Source of the DNA: Baylisascaris procyonis
Taxonomy: Eukaryota; Nematoda; Chromadorea; Rhabditida; Ascarididae
NCBI GenBank assembly: GCA_037389465.1
Contig: JAZARR010000247.1
Coordinates: forward strand, 248,001-312,000
Direction of reading: 5' to 3'
DNA length: 64,000 nucleotides
The notes under the pieces: model-generated
Told to the model about the DNA's origin: nothing
Database searches by the model: none
What the model saw: only the letters and a program-made list of their open reading frames with translations
Translations under genes and position numbers: made by a program
Shown here: positions 46,810 through 59,795 of the stretch, one piece after another
Numbering within the stretch: the first letter of the stretch is position 1
How the letters are laid out: the number at the start of each line of letters is the position of its first letter

Positions 46810-49800
46810 ATGTCAAAACAAACGACACGGATAAAAACGTTCAAAGCGAATTTGGAATGGAAAATTGAAAATGTGAGTTCTAAAATTATTCGATTTTTGA
46901 ATGTAAAAGAAATTTTGCAATGTTCGCTGGACTTAGAGTTTTTCTTTTGATGCATATTTATGAGGCAATCGGCAAAGATGGATTACGTCTGAGATCTCGA
47001 CTCGTTATTTTGATTAGCGCTCATCTCAAACACCTTGGGTCGAGTCTTAATGCATTTTTCTTTAAGTTAGCTGAATGAAATTGAAATTCATTGCAGCAGA
47101 AAAGAAGCTATTAAGTTGTTGGATTTAAGAATAAAAAAGCAACTTTTTATTAATATTGGTGCACATTTTGGCGCTTCATGATAACAATTAAAAATCTTTA
47201 TTCCAAACTGATGCAACTTTTTGTTTCCGTTTCGGTGAATGAAAAGGCCAATATGAACTCAGCATCTATAAAACCTTTCCGGATTAGCGTACCGACGAGG
47301 TTTTATTCTTAAGACGTTCCAGTTCTTAACTGTTAGTCATCTTGCGTCGAAGAATAAAGTTCTTGCAGTTAATGAAAAGAAGTCAAAACTGTAGCAGATA
47401 AAATTTTTATTTGCAGCATCCTTTGGTTCAGCTTAATATGAACATGAATGATTAAAATAAAGGCGAAATATCCAATATTGCAGTTGGCCGAGAAGCGTTG
47501 TCTATTCGAAAAGAATCGTCCTCTACGCAGCTCAAAGTTTGGCACTGCAGGTGTTGATTTCGAGGTTTCGATTTACGACAGTGGATTGTCGAACTCGAAG
47601 CAATCCGTCATAGGCATTCATCATTGTTCATGCTCCTATTCCGTGGTAAGAAAGTTTCATGCCTACTGTTAATGCATCGCTTCAAATTAAATGTCTACTG
47701 GAGCCTCTGTCTCACCTCTGGCTCCAACACCTTGAGTGTACATTGGAACGGTGGATAAATTAGAGCAGCTAATTGTTCGTAACTACCTTTCGTTATGCAT
47801 ATTGAAGGGAATAGGTAAGCGGCGACATTTTGTGTATTTCAGGTGAGGGCAATTTGCAATATTTTCGTGTTGGGATGCGGGAATCCGGATAATGGCGCAA
47901 ACAGACTTTCTGTTGTGCATGCGAAGGTGGATATTAGCAGAGAAATCCGAGAGCTCGATCCGGTTTGTTTACTGAAGCTATGCTTACGTCATTTACCCAC
48001 TCACGCATGCTTTGCGAATGCAATATCTTTACTTTTCTATGGAAAAGATCACTTCTTCACCAAATTGCTTTCCCGATGCCATCATTACTTCTGTAATTTT
48101 CACTTGAAAGGCTTTTTTCTATATAATAAGCCTCAAAATTTTGGCTCTAAGTTATTACAGGGGAGTTTTCAGGTTTTATCTTCAACCGCTCTGCGGTTAA
48201 AATAAACGATGTGAGTCAAATACCAAGGAAGCAGCTCTTTTAGAAGAGGTCAACGCATCGAAGCATGAATGATACTACAGATCTAACAGCATGGAGAGGC
48301 GTACTTTAATCATGCTAGTTCTAGTGGTGATTCGTCAGTATTCCGATCATAGGCAAGACATCGATATACAGCGAGGTTTCATATGGAGAATATTCATTGC
48401 AGATTGATTTGAACAAGATCAATTCATCGCCATACTTCACTGTTTATGTGGAAGTCGAGTTTTGCCCACAAGGATGCGCTGAGCCCGAATGTGAGCCAAT
48501 CTTCTTCTGCATTCCAGAAGACAGCAAATGTGTCGCTCGCTGCAATCTTCACATGCTTGATAGTGCCAACTTCACCGACTGTCTTTTCAAGGTTTTTAAT
48601 AAAAGTCCAACTTTTACTTCCATGAAACCATAGACGACTTATTCCGCAATGTCCTCCATCTTTTCATCCCCTTTAAATAAAACAGCATGATAGTACGCTA
48701 GTGTATTCATGACAAGTGATGAACAATCAGCATTCATCAATTTGGGATCAGTCAGTTCAGTTATTCAAGTTTGTGAATCATGGAATTTCTTTTTAAGTTA
48801 CTGAATGAGCTAACTCCATTCATCAGCTCTTCATATAAAAAACACACATTATTTGGAGATGTTAACTTTCACTCTTGACTCGTTGAAATTAGTTAGAAAG
48901 TCCGTCAAAAATTCTGCTCATAATTTTCCCTTTTCTACTGATTAAAAAAAATATCCCGGCATATGTTTATAGCATTATTTCTTCATAAAATGTTTGGGAT
49001 TTTCAGATCGGTGATGATGAGATTAAAGCACATCGATGTTTCCTAGCACAGCATAGTGAAGTGTTCCGTACGATGTTTTCACAGGAATCGATGGTTGAAG
49101 CTGAAAAGGGGATCGTTGAAATAAAAGATTCTGATTATCCATCGGTTTGTTGCTTCGGATGTTTTCTTCTTCCTAAGTATTTACTAATGTATATGTGATG
49201 TATATGGAAATTGCTAGGACTTTTGTATGCAAATTATCAAGCTATTAGGATTTATTCATCGGAAAGCAACAAAAATTAGAAGTGTACTAAGTTGGTTGCA
49301 AACTGCATGCAAATTTTTCGAAGTTAATTCGAAGGTGACCTGAAAAGGACATTGGAGTGGATCATTGGAGATTTCTCTACTCAGACTTCGATGCTTGCTA
49401 AGTTGAAACCTCCAAAACAAGTAGGACATTGGGCATTGGCATACGTCGATATGAGCAGATATGACATCGCCGTTAATTTCTTTGCATATGGAAGTTTTTA
49501 CAGAATTGCACAAAATAGTGCAGTGCATAAATGCAAAATAAAAATTTCCACAGGTACCTCCATCATTTAGCACATATTATCCGTTTTTCGAAGATTAATT
49601 AGGACTGCACAGGTGAGAGCGATGTTGGAGTTTATATATGGCGGATCAACATCGAGCATCGAGAAAAATGTGGAAGGTGTACTCGCATTAGCCGAAAAAT
49701 ACGCTATAAAACCGCTGAAAGAATTTTGCGGTAACTATTTGGCATCGAAGATAAGCACCACAACAATCGCGAAGACAGCCGCTATCGCCGAATTGTATTC

Positions 49801-50582
49801 CTCTACACCGCTTATCAAGGTGTGACCGAATGCTCTTCATTTTTGCCTATTATATTCGTCTAGAAATTTAAAATATATACAATAGTGAAACGCCTTGAGT
49901 TTACTTCGAATTCTTATTCTACTTTGAACATTCGTTTAATTACTTCAGTTTCATCGAAAGGTTACTTTGTACCTGTTAAGTTTACTCTGACGTTTTCAAA
50001 TTTATGCTATTGCGTAAGAGATAGTATACACTACATATTCTTAAAATTTTTTACCCTCAATAGGAAAATTCGAATTCCCTAAATTCGAAGAACTTATATC
50101 TTGCGGGTTGTTATTTGAACTCATACAGTAGTTGGAACATTAATCCTTATCGATGCCCGAAAAGGCTGCCAACTAAACTATACTAAGCAATTGTTTTATG
50201 CAAAAGACTTCTACTGATATAACTGACAAATCTTGATATTTAGATTATTCACTTGTCGAATTAACATCTAAATTGATGTCTTTTTTCTAATGGCTGACGA
50301 TCTCATCCTCGTGCGAGATGCATATCTAATCGAAAAAGCAATCGTGGACACTCAGTTCACAATTCTGTTACGCTTTTGATTATTCAGGAAAAAATGCTAT
50401 CAAAAAGAACGTCATTCTATTACATTCCAATTTATGATTTTCGTTGTGAGTTCGATATATTGCAGAGATGTGCACGTTACCTGGCAGAAAATCGTATCTC
50501 TGTATTACGTTCAAAAGAATGGGAAGAGTTGAAGAAAGAAAATCCCGAGCTCGCGATTCGCCTTCTTGAACTCTCTTTTTAG
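46810..50582 (+). CDS. MATH-BTB (BATH) domain protein, seven exons, complete
   Basis: Likely substrate adaptor of a Cullin-3 ubiquitin ligase: in this family the MATH domain binds the target and the BTB domain binds Cullin-3. Exons: 46810-46872, 47484-47645, 47843-47962, 48403-48591, 49007-49144, 49613-49819, 50466-50582; 331 residues, TAG at the end. MATH-like region about residues 10-160 (FKANLEWKIEN, EKRCLFEKNRPLRSSKF, VSIYDSG); BTB from about residue 168 (ANFTDCLFKIGDDEIKAHRC, FRTMFSQESMVEA, MLEFIYGG, LALAEKYAIKPLKEFC); tail with NRISVLRSKEWEELKKENPE typical of the family. Start chosen as the first ATG in frame; an acceptor-like CTCAG ends at 46777, 32 nt upstream, suggesting trans-splicing. 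All six introns are phase 0. The MATH-BTB linker is unusually cysteine-rich. BATH genes are numerous in nematodes, so an exact orthologue is not claimed. Confidence 0.88.
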
Positions 50583-52539
50583 CTATTTTCACATTTGACT
50601 AGAAACTCTTGTGCTTTTTTTGTGCTAAACATTGCTCACAAGTTTGCGTGGCTTATCAACAAAAAAAAAACTACTTTACAACAAAGAAAGCATGCAACAT
50701 GCGTCTAACGAAATAGATATATGTATAGGGCACGCAGCCTTACGTTTAACCCCCTCTACCCCCCCTCCCCCCCCCCCAAAAAAAAGGATGAACAACGGGG
50801 ACCATTAGAAATAGAAGCATATGAGGATGCAGAGGTGAATATGTGGGGGTAAAGTAGCTGCAGTTAGTTGCAACCGCTGAACAACGGGACTACCCTTAGA
50901 GTGGTCCCATTGCTACTCTAAGGGTCTTTTACGACACGCAACTAGTGTATAGAGGGACCAGATCATGGGATGTGATGAATTATATCTTCGAGGGAGAGCA
51001 AGATGCTTTTCATAGCTTTGGGGGGGTTTTTGCTGTCTGGGATTTCCCCACGGGCGCGGGGATAATCTTGTTGGGGAGTATAAAAACGCTTGCTTTTACG
51101 ATAAGATCGTCTTCAAATTGTTCGTGCTATTGCGTTGTATTTTTTTCGCTACAGAACTGAAGTAGATGAATAGTTTTAGAAAATGTGCTGTTTTTACATA
51201 TTTTACTGCGTTTATATGGAGGTGGTTTGATGCAGTGGTGGCAGCTGACATCCAAAATCGACTTTCCGCCATACGCGATGGCCTGCTTGGTTGGCGGCTA
51301 AAGAAATGTCAGTGACGTTTTGTGCATTGTAGCTTTTACGGTGGACGAATATTTGGGAGAATAGGAAGTATTATCCACTCAGGAAACTCCTAGATACGTT
51401 GAATTTTGCCCGGGATGTAAAAATTTTTTTCGTGGGACTGCGCAAAGGTCTGCGTTTATCAACTGAACACAACGCATTTAAACCACCAGATCTTGTGGAT
51501 AATCAAGCGGTTATTTGCAGTTTTTTTTAAATATTTTCACGCGTTAACATGTATGTATGTGGTTGCACAATCCGCTTGGTACAGCGTGGAGAGAGGTTGG
51601 TGTTAGCAGCATGAAAACCGCTTATTTCCGAATCATACTTGCTCCAACCTTCCTCACAACCGATTTTGTCTGGAGCCCATTTTTACCTGATTCGTGTTAT
51701 TATGTTGTGTCATGTTCACAAGAAAGTGCAGTGGATAAGCGATTTTTGAAGTTTGGTCTCGATGTGTCATTGCGTTCGAACGTAACATATCCCATACAGC
51801 AGTCCGAACAAAGGTCTATAAGATGTGATTGCGAAAAACATGTTGGAATTTATCTGCTATTCGCTTCTTAAAAGCTGATTGCTAATGCGCAAGGTTCGCT
51901 TTGGGAGTAATGCCAGGAATGACTACGGTAATATTGGATTGTTTTTGAATAATTAAGCTGCAGTGATGCGGAACAGGGATGAGAAAGGCATGGAGCACTT
52001 GCGGGACTCATGTTTTTGAAGGGAAAGTGATGCAAAGTGAAAGCAACAGTGAATCCAAAGTGAAAGCAACTTCAGTATAATGTAGGTTGTGAGCGAAATG
52101 CAGAGCTCTAGGAAGTGATGGATAGACATGCTAGATCAGAATTGTGCTTATGCTTCATCGCTGTGAAGGAGAGTAGAGCTCATGAATTTTCCGGGGTGGC
52201 ACCACACAGTGTAATAGATTGCAAGAAATTTTTACGACTGTAAAGTGCAATCTAATAGAACTCAGGAAAGTTTACACTCGGTAGAGTATATTATTACATA
52301 ATTTATGAAGTTTTGTTGTCCGATACTTCAGTATAATGTAGCTGAACGATTTTGAGAACTTCTAAGATGATGATGCATTACGTAATGTAGTTTTCGAAAT
52401 ATCCAGGACAGAGCAACTTAAATCACAGTAATTTTAAAAATTGTGATGCATTGGTAGCACTGATTTGTGCAGTTTCTGCTAATTGATGTTTCTTATTCAT
52501 TATCTATCTTGTTGCGTCTTGATTGTTTCCAGCGCTTTG

Positions 52540-52989
52540 AATCGAAAATAAGTTGCAAATCGTCAACGTACACCACTAATCTCCCATCAAACGACATTTT
52601 TTCCAGGGCGGAAAGATGAAATGACAAAGATGGGAAAAAATAGGAGAAGGGTGAAGAAGATATCACCTTGTGGAATCCCGACAGCGATGGCTGTTCCTTG
52701 CGTTAGTGTGTTTCTTACAATAATGCTTCATGCTTTGTATCTCGTTACGTAGCCTTTTAATAAGATGGAGATGTTTTCCTTCATTTGAAATATGTTTCAA
52801 TTGCTGAAGGAACTGTTTGTGTGGCTTGACGGTGATGAAAGCTCTCTTGATATCAAATTGAATGACTTTTCCTTTACCAGATTCAGGCAAGAACCATACT
52901 TCTTCCCTGCAGTGGTACTGGATAACTGTTTCCCGGGGTTTGGCTCGCGAGTTTATGAGACGTAGATCTGACCGCCCGCGTATGCGCAT
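52540..52989 (-). mobile_element. Decayed reverse-transcriptase fragment (LINE-like retroelement remnant)
   Basis: Reading the minus strand from 52989 downward, three reverse-transcriptase motifs appear in the correct order and spacing. They are FDIKRAF (52857-52837), GIPQGD in VGIPQGDIFF (52679-52662) and the catalytic YVDD in LVVYVDDLQLIF (52570-52559). They lie in different frames: the first frame continues as NEIQSMKHYCKKH, and GIPQGD and YVDD each need a frame change, so the copy is dead. No other domain, terminal repeat or poly-A end was identified. The motif combination suggests a non-LTR element, but the family is not assigned. Confidence 0.7.
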
Positions 52990-53263
52990 TAAGTGGAATC
53001 ACTCATGGCAGAGATGCCATCTGTGATGTGCGTGCATTTGTTCTGCTGGAGATGAATTGCTTCACTCAATTTGCGTATTGATAGCTGCTTTTGTGACTGT
53101 GTGTGGCTCTTATTTCTATGTTTGGTGGGCCTTCGCTTTCATCGATCGTTGACTTCATTCCTAAATTTGTACGTTTAGTTAGATTTTAAACGATTTGACT
53201 CTGCGGTGGATCTTTTATCTGCCAAACCAAGTACATGTAAAAGCGCGCTCTGTGTCTAACAAA

Positions 53264-53300
53264 GGGGGGGGGGGAGGGTAGGGGAGGGAGGAGGGGAGGA
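53264..53300 (+). repeat. G-rich tract with quadruplex-forming potential
   Basis: An uninterrupted run of 11 G is followed by AGGG, TAGGGG, AGGG, AGG, AGGGG and AGG blocks. At least four G-runs of three or more lie within 40 bp on the plus strand. A similar tract is at 58220-58247. Confidence 0.6.
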
Positions 53301-56300
53301 GCCGTAAATGCTAACTGCTATGCAAGCTTATGTCATACAAACTTTCAAGATTTCATTTTATCTATATGTAAATTTTGTGCTTGCTCACTAATTTTTCGAT
53401 TTTCTAATGTGCTTGGACAATTAAGGTTCTTATCTCCTACTCATTTCGAAGAAGCATTTCTTTCGTAAATATACGTTCGTTCGTTTTAAATATACGTTTA
53501 TATCGTCCACCTGCGAAATCTATTCTCTCACCTTGATCGCTAAATATCTGTTATGCAATAACCAGTCATACTAGCAGAAGCAAGGTTCTCAGGAACGGTC
53601 GATGTGTGCTTATTTTAAGGAATCTTAAACTGTTTAATAGCAACTTCAAGCTCTGAGCTATGCTTCAGTTACGATATTCCAATTTGCGTAGAACTGATGC
53701 CAATTCACAAACAAAAAGGGGGAACGGAAGGAGCTGAAATTGCCACAGGTTAGATTCCTAAATAAGAAGTTGGACGGAGTGGAGGGAGGGAAAGGCGGGA
53801 GAGGCTACAAATAAGAATTCAAAGAAATTGAAGAGAGGTTGGGGAGACTACATTTATGGATCAGGAGCGGGGATTTAAATAACTTGGAAGAGGAACGGGG
53901 AGGCCGCAGGTGAAAACTCGAAGGATTATGCTGTCAATGATCTTTGTTACGTTTCACGCAAGTCACATCAATGGGTGCACAAATTTGTAAACGATATTAT
54001 TATGCTGCATCAGTCGTCAGGAACGCGACGCATGTCAATGCGGCGCGCCGTTTCAGTGATCGGTGGTTTGTTTTATTCAAGAGGAATTGAGATGCGAGGG
54101 TTTTGGCTGTGGTTGTGTGTAAGGAGATTTTTTCACTTTTAAGGGTGTGAAGGGTGTGTAAGGGGATTTCTTTTAAGGGTATATATTTATTTGGCATTTA
54201 CTTGCTCGGGTATTTCAACCCAAGATTCATGAAGTGGTGTAGAGCATGTTCGAGAGGGTCGGGTTTAGATGTCTGCTACTTGAGACGAGTTAAATGTGGC
54301 AGGAGCCGAAACGAGATTTAGCCCACCTGTACGGTAGTGGGTTGGACTCGTTGCTGGACCCGCCGGAACCGAGAGTGGATTTGACCCATATCCGCCTCAC
54401 GGCAATGTTTTTATTGGAACAGCCATTTTTGATTAATTTTATACGCCGTTATTGCATTTTTGCATTTATTGCGTACTGCATTTAATTACGTTCACTGCAT
54501 TTTTTCCCCTCCGATTTTTTTTAGTGTTTGCAGACAACCCCTCATCAACTTTGCGACCTCTACAACCGATTTTCTTACAAAGCCTTGTTAGAGGTTACAA
54601 ATGTTTGCTATCCGATTCGGCTTTTGTTGGGTGATCGCTTCTTATATTTTAAGATGCTAAGAAATGACTGCGTCAATTGTAGTGAAATATAGCGCATGAC
54701 CAATTGAGCAATTAATCTCGCAGCTGGTTATGATACATGGGTACATACCGCTAAATTATGAAAATCTCTCTGATGCAAAACAGATTAACGTTAAAAAGCG
54801 TTGTTTTTGAGGTTGCCTATTTAAATCTTCTTAAGGTTGCCTGTTTAAATATAAAAAGCGTTGCATATTTAAATCTGCTATGTGGATAATGGTAAGATGG
54901 TTATTTTAAAAGGTGTTGTGTCTGCAAATTTTCTTTATTGCCTTAGGTTGTGTTGTACCTATATCTTACTTACGCTTTACCTCTAGGTGTGTATTGCTTT
55001 TTATTTTTGTGTTTGTATTTTTATGAAAAGTAGTCTAAAGGTGAACTACAGATCCGATGTCTGATTAGCGACAATAAATAGCACTTTTCTAGTGAGGCGT
55101 TTCATTTGAGAGAGGTTTAAGCATATGGAATGAGAATATCTATGAATTCAAGTGGAAACTATATAAACCGGAAGGGGAAAAAGAGAGTAAATAAAAAAGA
55201 GAAGAAACAGTCAAAGATTTGGCGGCGATATTGCTTAGATTTTTAAATCTAATGCAGTTGATATTTGATGACGCATATTTGCATGTTTTTAGATGCATTT
55301 GAAGTGTTTAGCAAGAATATTTCTTTGAACAGCAGATGTTTTTTTAGTAGGTCAGTAGACGTTCGGTTCGTATATTGGCATTTTTGTTGGGGGGGGGGGG
55401 TCGCTTGCATTTCAAATGTGAACTGTCGCGAGAGGTTACCTTTATTCCAAGTAGGCGCTCTCATGATGAGGGAGGCCACCTTTATCTCAGATCTGCACTG
55501 TTGTAGGTGGTCACCTTTATTCCATATATGCAAGAGGCACTAAGCAGAGTGCGGTGTGTTTAATACATCTAACAGTTAGGATTAGAAAAAACCTCAAAGG
55601 TTAATACAGCGCTGAATCGTGATTAGATGGATATCGTCTACTAATAACTAGTCCACTTTTTGACGCATTCTGCGGCGATGTCAGTCTGTGAACTTAAGAG
55701 ATGCTAGTGGGGGTCAAGAAAGCGGTCGTTCAATACGAAGTAAAGTAGGATGCAATGAAGATATTAGTGGGAAAGACAAACATGGTAGCAACGAATATTT
55801 TCATACGCTTTTCGAGAGTAGCATTAATGTAAAACATTAAAACAAGCCCATAGCTGTAGACAAACTTGTAGCCCGTTACCTGATAGTTTGAAACAGAGAA
55901 CTACAGAAGTTAGCCTGTGCGCACTATAAAATAGCTTCCTACGCAAATTATCGATCCGTCAATCTAAAGAAGAGTAGTAAAGTGCTCGATTTTTTCCATA
56001 TATGGAGGAAACTCGTGTAACGAAGATCAGCTGAGCCAAGTTTTAAAGCCGCTTATAAAATGGTTGGCGTGTTGCAAAAGTGCATTCCATGCAGCCTCTT
56101 TGACGTCCTTTTCCGCTTGTTTCTTCTCATATTGCCTTAGTAAGGCTACTGGGATATTTTGTTTGTCAGAATGTGTTGTTCAGCATCATTAATGTTTTTT
56201 TGCTTGACGAAATTTACATATTGATGAAGGGGGAAAGGGAAAGGAGATTACATTCCTTTGGCACATTTCTACTCGGGATCCGTTGTTTCTTCATAGTTTA

Positions 56301-57890
56301 TGTACTCGTGTAAATTCTGGACATGCGTTTCAAAAACCGTTCTATTCTTCCGGCTCCCGAAGTTTTTTAATCTTTTAATTTTCCAAGCATTCCAGAAATC
56401 ACTGATTGGAATATCGGCGAGGACGAAGTTTCTTGCATAAGGATAAGCTAGCGGTAGAGGGTAGGTTGTTTAGAGTGTCTTATCCAATACCTCTGATACC
56501 TTCAACCCGCATGAATAATTTTATGATAACTCTCTTGACCATTGGTTACTGCGCCATCGGTTGTAAGGGGGGGGGGGGGTGGTCAGGCCTTCTTGCCTTA
56601 ATTCTGTCGAGTCACTCACTTAGCATTCTCATCGACGAGGGCGGTAGTGTAAATTCCGACTGTCCTCCGCGGAAAAGGGGTGAACTAGTTCCTCAGCATT
56701 CCATGGGCAGGAGATGATCTTGAGCAACCTTATCTAAGCAAAAGGTGTGCGGAGGGGGGGGGGGGGGGATATGAGGAGACATTTATTCCTAATGAATGCG
56801 TTGTTAAGTTAAGTAAATTAGCTGTTGAGTGATTGGCAGTCTTAAGAAGTGAACTTTTTTGCGTATTAACCTGTTTGAGGTAAAGATTAGATTAGCTACA
56901 ACGTTTTACTTATTAGCTCCGGTTGTTTTAACCCATGTCGGCAGCTTTATACAGTACCTCAGATTCTTTGCTTATTTGACCCTTGATATGTGGTAGCATC
57001 TTTGAGCCATAAAGTAGTTTATTAGAACATTTTATGCTTGGCTTTAGTGGATATAGCCTACACGAATAAACTGAGGCAAAACTTCATATCTCAGCGTTGA
57101 GATTGACATCATTCCTTGTTCTTATCCTGCTTTCCATATCGAAGGAGGTCTCTGCCTCCGAACGCCGAAACTTCCGTCATCACTGATACGATTGTTCCCG
57201 CTCCCTTTCCCATATTTGTACTTCGTTGCTCGATCTATCACTTCAATGCCTCATACGAAACGATGGCAGATAACTCTCAGGGTTAAATGAAAAACGCATT
57301 TGAAAGTCTAATCAAATGTTTCCCTGGTGTTTCAATTTTTCATTTTTGTTTTAATATATAAGGTGACCCATAAAAATTAGTCTTCGAGAGTCACAGTTAT
57401 GTGTTTTCGTCGACGGAATGATGTAGCACCCTAATTTTACCAATGTTGCAACAATGCAATTCTTGCCAAGAGTAGTAAAAATTTATGAACCCTGTTTCAT
57501 GTAAAAACTTTGCTTAGCAAAAATAAGTTTCTTTTGTTGTACTAACCGGAGTCACATTTCTTGAATGCCACTTTTTATGCGGATTGAAGTAGTATGGAAA
57601 GAATGAATTGTTTTCTGCCGTCTAGGCTACTTCCTAATTTCTTTTGATTTCGGAGTTATTGTTCTTTTCGTTCATTTACATTCTGCCTAAGTGCCTTTAC
57701 CGTGTCAATTTTCTCCTTGTATAGTGATTGAACTTTCATTATAAGTAATTACTATTTATGTCTAATTTACTTGTTGATGGCAGGCTGATTAAAGTACTGT
57801 GAAAATTTTCTTCTGGCAATACTGTGATGCTCGTAGTTTAGGCCATGTAGGTAAGGTTAATTGCAATTCTTGTGGGATCCATTGCAGCTT

Positions 57891-58502
57891 TCATTCGTTG
57901 TGATGGTTTGACGGTATCCCCAGGTTCTTTTCTTCCTTTCCGAAGCGGAAACTACGTGTAATTTTAATGAATATCACTAAATGTTCAATAGACATATTTT
58001 TGAGTTGATTTACTTGGTAATTATAAGTACGCAGTAACTCTGCTACTATGATATGCACAGTGCTGTATAATTGAGGTTTTCGAAATGGATAATACAATGG
58101 ACTGTTAAAGCATTTTTGGAAAAGTGACAGATGTAGTAGGTGGTGTGCATATGAGTACCATATTGGAGGAATTTTAGTACATTGTTCACCCCACGAAAAC
58201 TGGTATAACAATGATTGTTGGGGAGAGGGGAGGGGGAGGGGGAGGGAAAGTGAAAGTGAATGATGTTTTGCACGTACAGTTTTGCACATACATGTTTTGC
58301 ACATCCTGTAAAGCTGTTTATGGCAGCCTGATTTATGCGACTTCCTTGTCACAAAAGATTGCATACCCTTTTCGGTCAAGTGAGGCAGATGGTGCTCATC
58401 GAACTCCTGCCTCGCCTTGTGTAGGAATTGGGTTAGAGTGCGTTGGGACGGCGTAGGGAGAATGAAACCGAATGCTCGCAGCGATGTGGCATTCACCATC
58501 AT
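57891..58502 (-). CDS. Unassigned open reading frame, 203 codons
   Basis: The longest non-repetitive open frame in the window (starts MMVNATSLRAFGFILPTPSQ). It contains a low-complexity Leu/Pro/Ser stretch encoded by a GGGGA-rich tract, and HLTEKGMQSFVTRKSHKSGCHKQL. No domain is recognised and no splice structure is apparent. A frame this long is unlikely, but not impossible, by chance at about 60% A+T; part of it may belong to a dispersed repeat. Treat as hypothetical. Confidence 0.2.
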   Translation of the reverse strand: MMVNATSLRAFGFILPTPSQRTLTQFLHKARQEFDEHHLPHLTEKGMQSFVTRKSHKSGCHKQLYRMCKTCMCKTVRAKHHSLSLSLPLPLPSPQQSLLYQFSWGEQCTKIPPIWYSYAHHLLHLSLFQKCFNSPLYYPFRKPQLYSTVHIIVAELLRTYNYQVNQLKNMSIEHLVIFIKITRSFRFGKEEKNLGIPSNHHNE

Positions 58503-59789
58503 CCTGCTTGTGGCCTAAAGCGGAGAGGAACGAACGAATTCGTACGTACGTTATTAGGACGGGAATCTTAGAGATGGGGACCACAAGTTGGCACAAACAT
58601 CGCTAGAACGTCTCTCTGTCTCTTATCCTATCATCACCTTTGTGCCGGTCGCGTATCCACCAATTTTTGTGTTCCTCTTTCACTCGTTCGCCACATTAAC
58701 AATCTGAAGTATGTTATTCGTCGGCCTTTGCCATTTGCCAAATATGGTGGCAAGAGTTTCCCTTTCCGGTTTATGAAGCCAATCGATTTGTCGAAATATG
58801 TAGAATAATGTGAGAAACGTCTAATAATACGTTTTCATTAGAAATTAACCGGTTGCACAAAATATGAACCAAAAAGTTGACTTGAACCCTAAGCCATCAA
58901 TGAGGAGCCAAATTTCACTTCTGAAATATTTTCCTCTATATGCCGTCTTTTTATACAAATAAATTTTGTGGCGCATTCAAATATTAGGAATGTATGCAAA
59001 TTTAATGCATTGACAATAATATGTCCTCTGTTTTAAACTCCACAGTTTGAATGGTATTCCCCTTAGATAACCTGTAGTTAGCCATATTCCCTCATTTTGG
59101 GTTATTTTCGCATCATTTCTTATATCCCGGAATATGGATACATAATGCGCGGTTTTTTCTCTACACACTGTCCCTATTTGATGTTTTGCAGCCTAACCTT
59201 TATGATTGGAAAGTTGAAGCCGCACTCCAGTAATAGAAAATGTGCTTGCACAAACAACGCATAGCGCTGACTCTTCTTAAAGAACTTTTACAACAAAGAA
59301 AAAAATGAACTGCAAAAGTGAGCCCTGTCGAAACCAGTAGCCCATGTGTGATGTTCATTGGCTGCATAGTGGTCTCAGCATGTACGGGCTAATGTTGACT
59401 CAAAGTTTATTGGGAGGTCTCCGAAAGTTGTCCAAGTGTCCCGAAATTCGATGCACAAAATGCCTGCACTAATTCGAAAGGTATCGGGGGGAGGGGGGGG
59501 GGAGAAGAGGAATGAGCCGGTAGCGAATTTCTGGAAATTTCGTTCACGAACTTGCAATTGATGCGCAGACTATAGGTAATTTCGTTCTAAGAGAGAAAAC
59601 GACGAGGGTAATCTGGCATTATTTAGCAGTTTTATAGGTCGGCAGGCCCTCACTTTAATATTATTCAAGAAGAGGAGCTCACGAACTTGCAATTGATTGC
59701 TCTTGCTGCAAAAAGTACTTGTGTCTGTGGTGACTTGCGGTTATTTTTGAAACTTACGTTCGATGAAATTTTCCAAATTCAGAATGTTT

Positions 59790-59795
59790 TTGCAG
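59790..59795 (+). promoter_or_regulatory. Putative trans-splice acceptor upstream of hda-1
   Basis: TTTTTGCAG ends at 59795, about 150 nt before the start codon. It is the best pyrimidine-tract acceptor in the 5' flank and could receive a spliced leader or join a 5' UTR exon. Confidence 0.3.
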
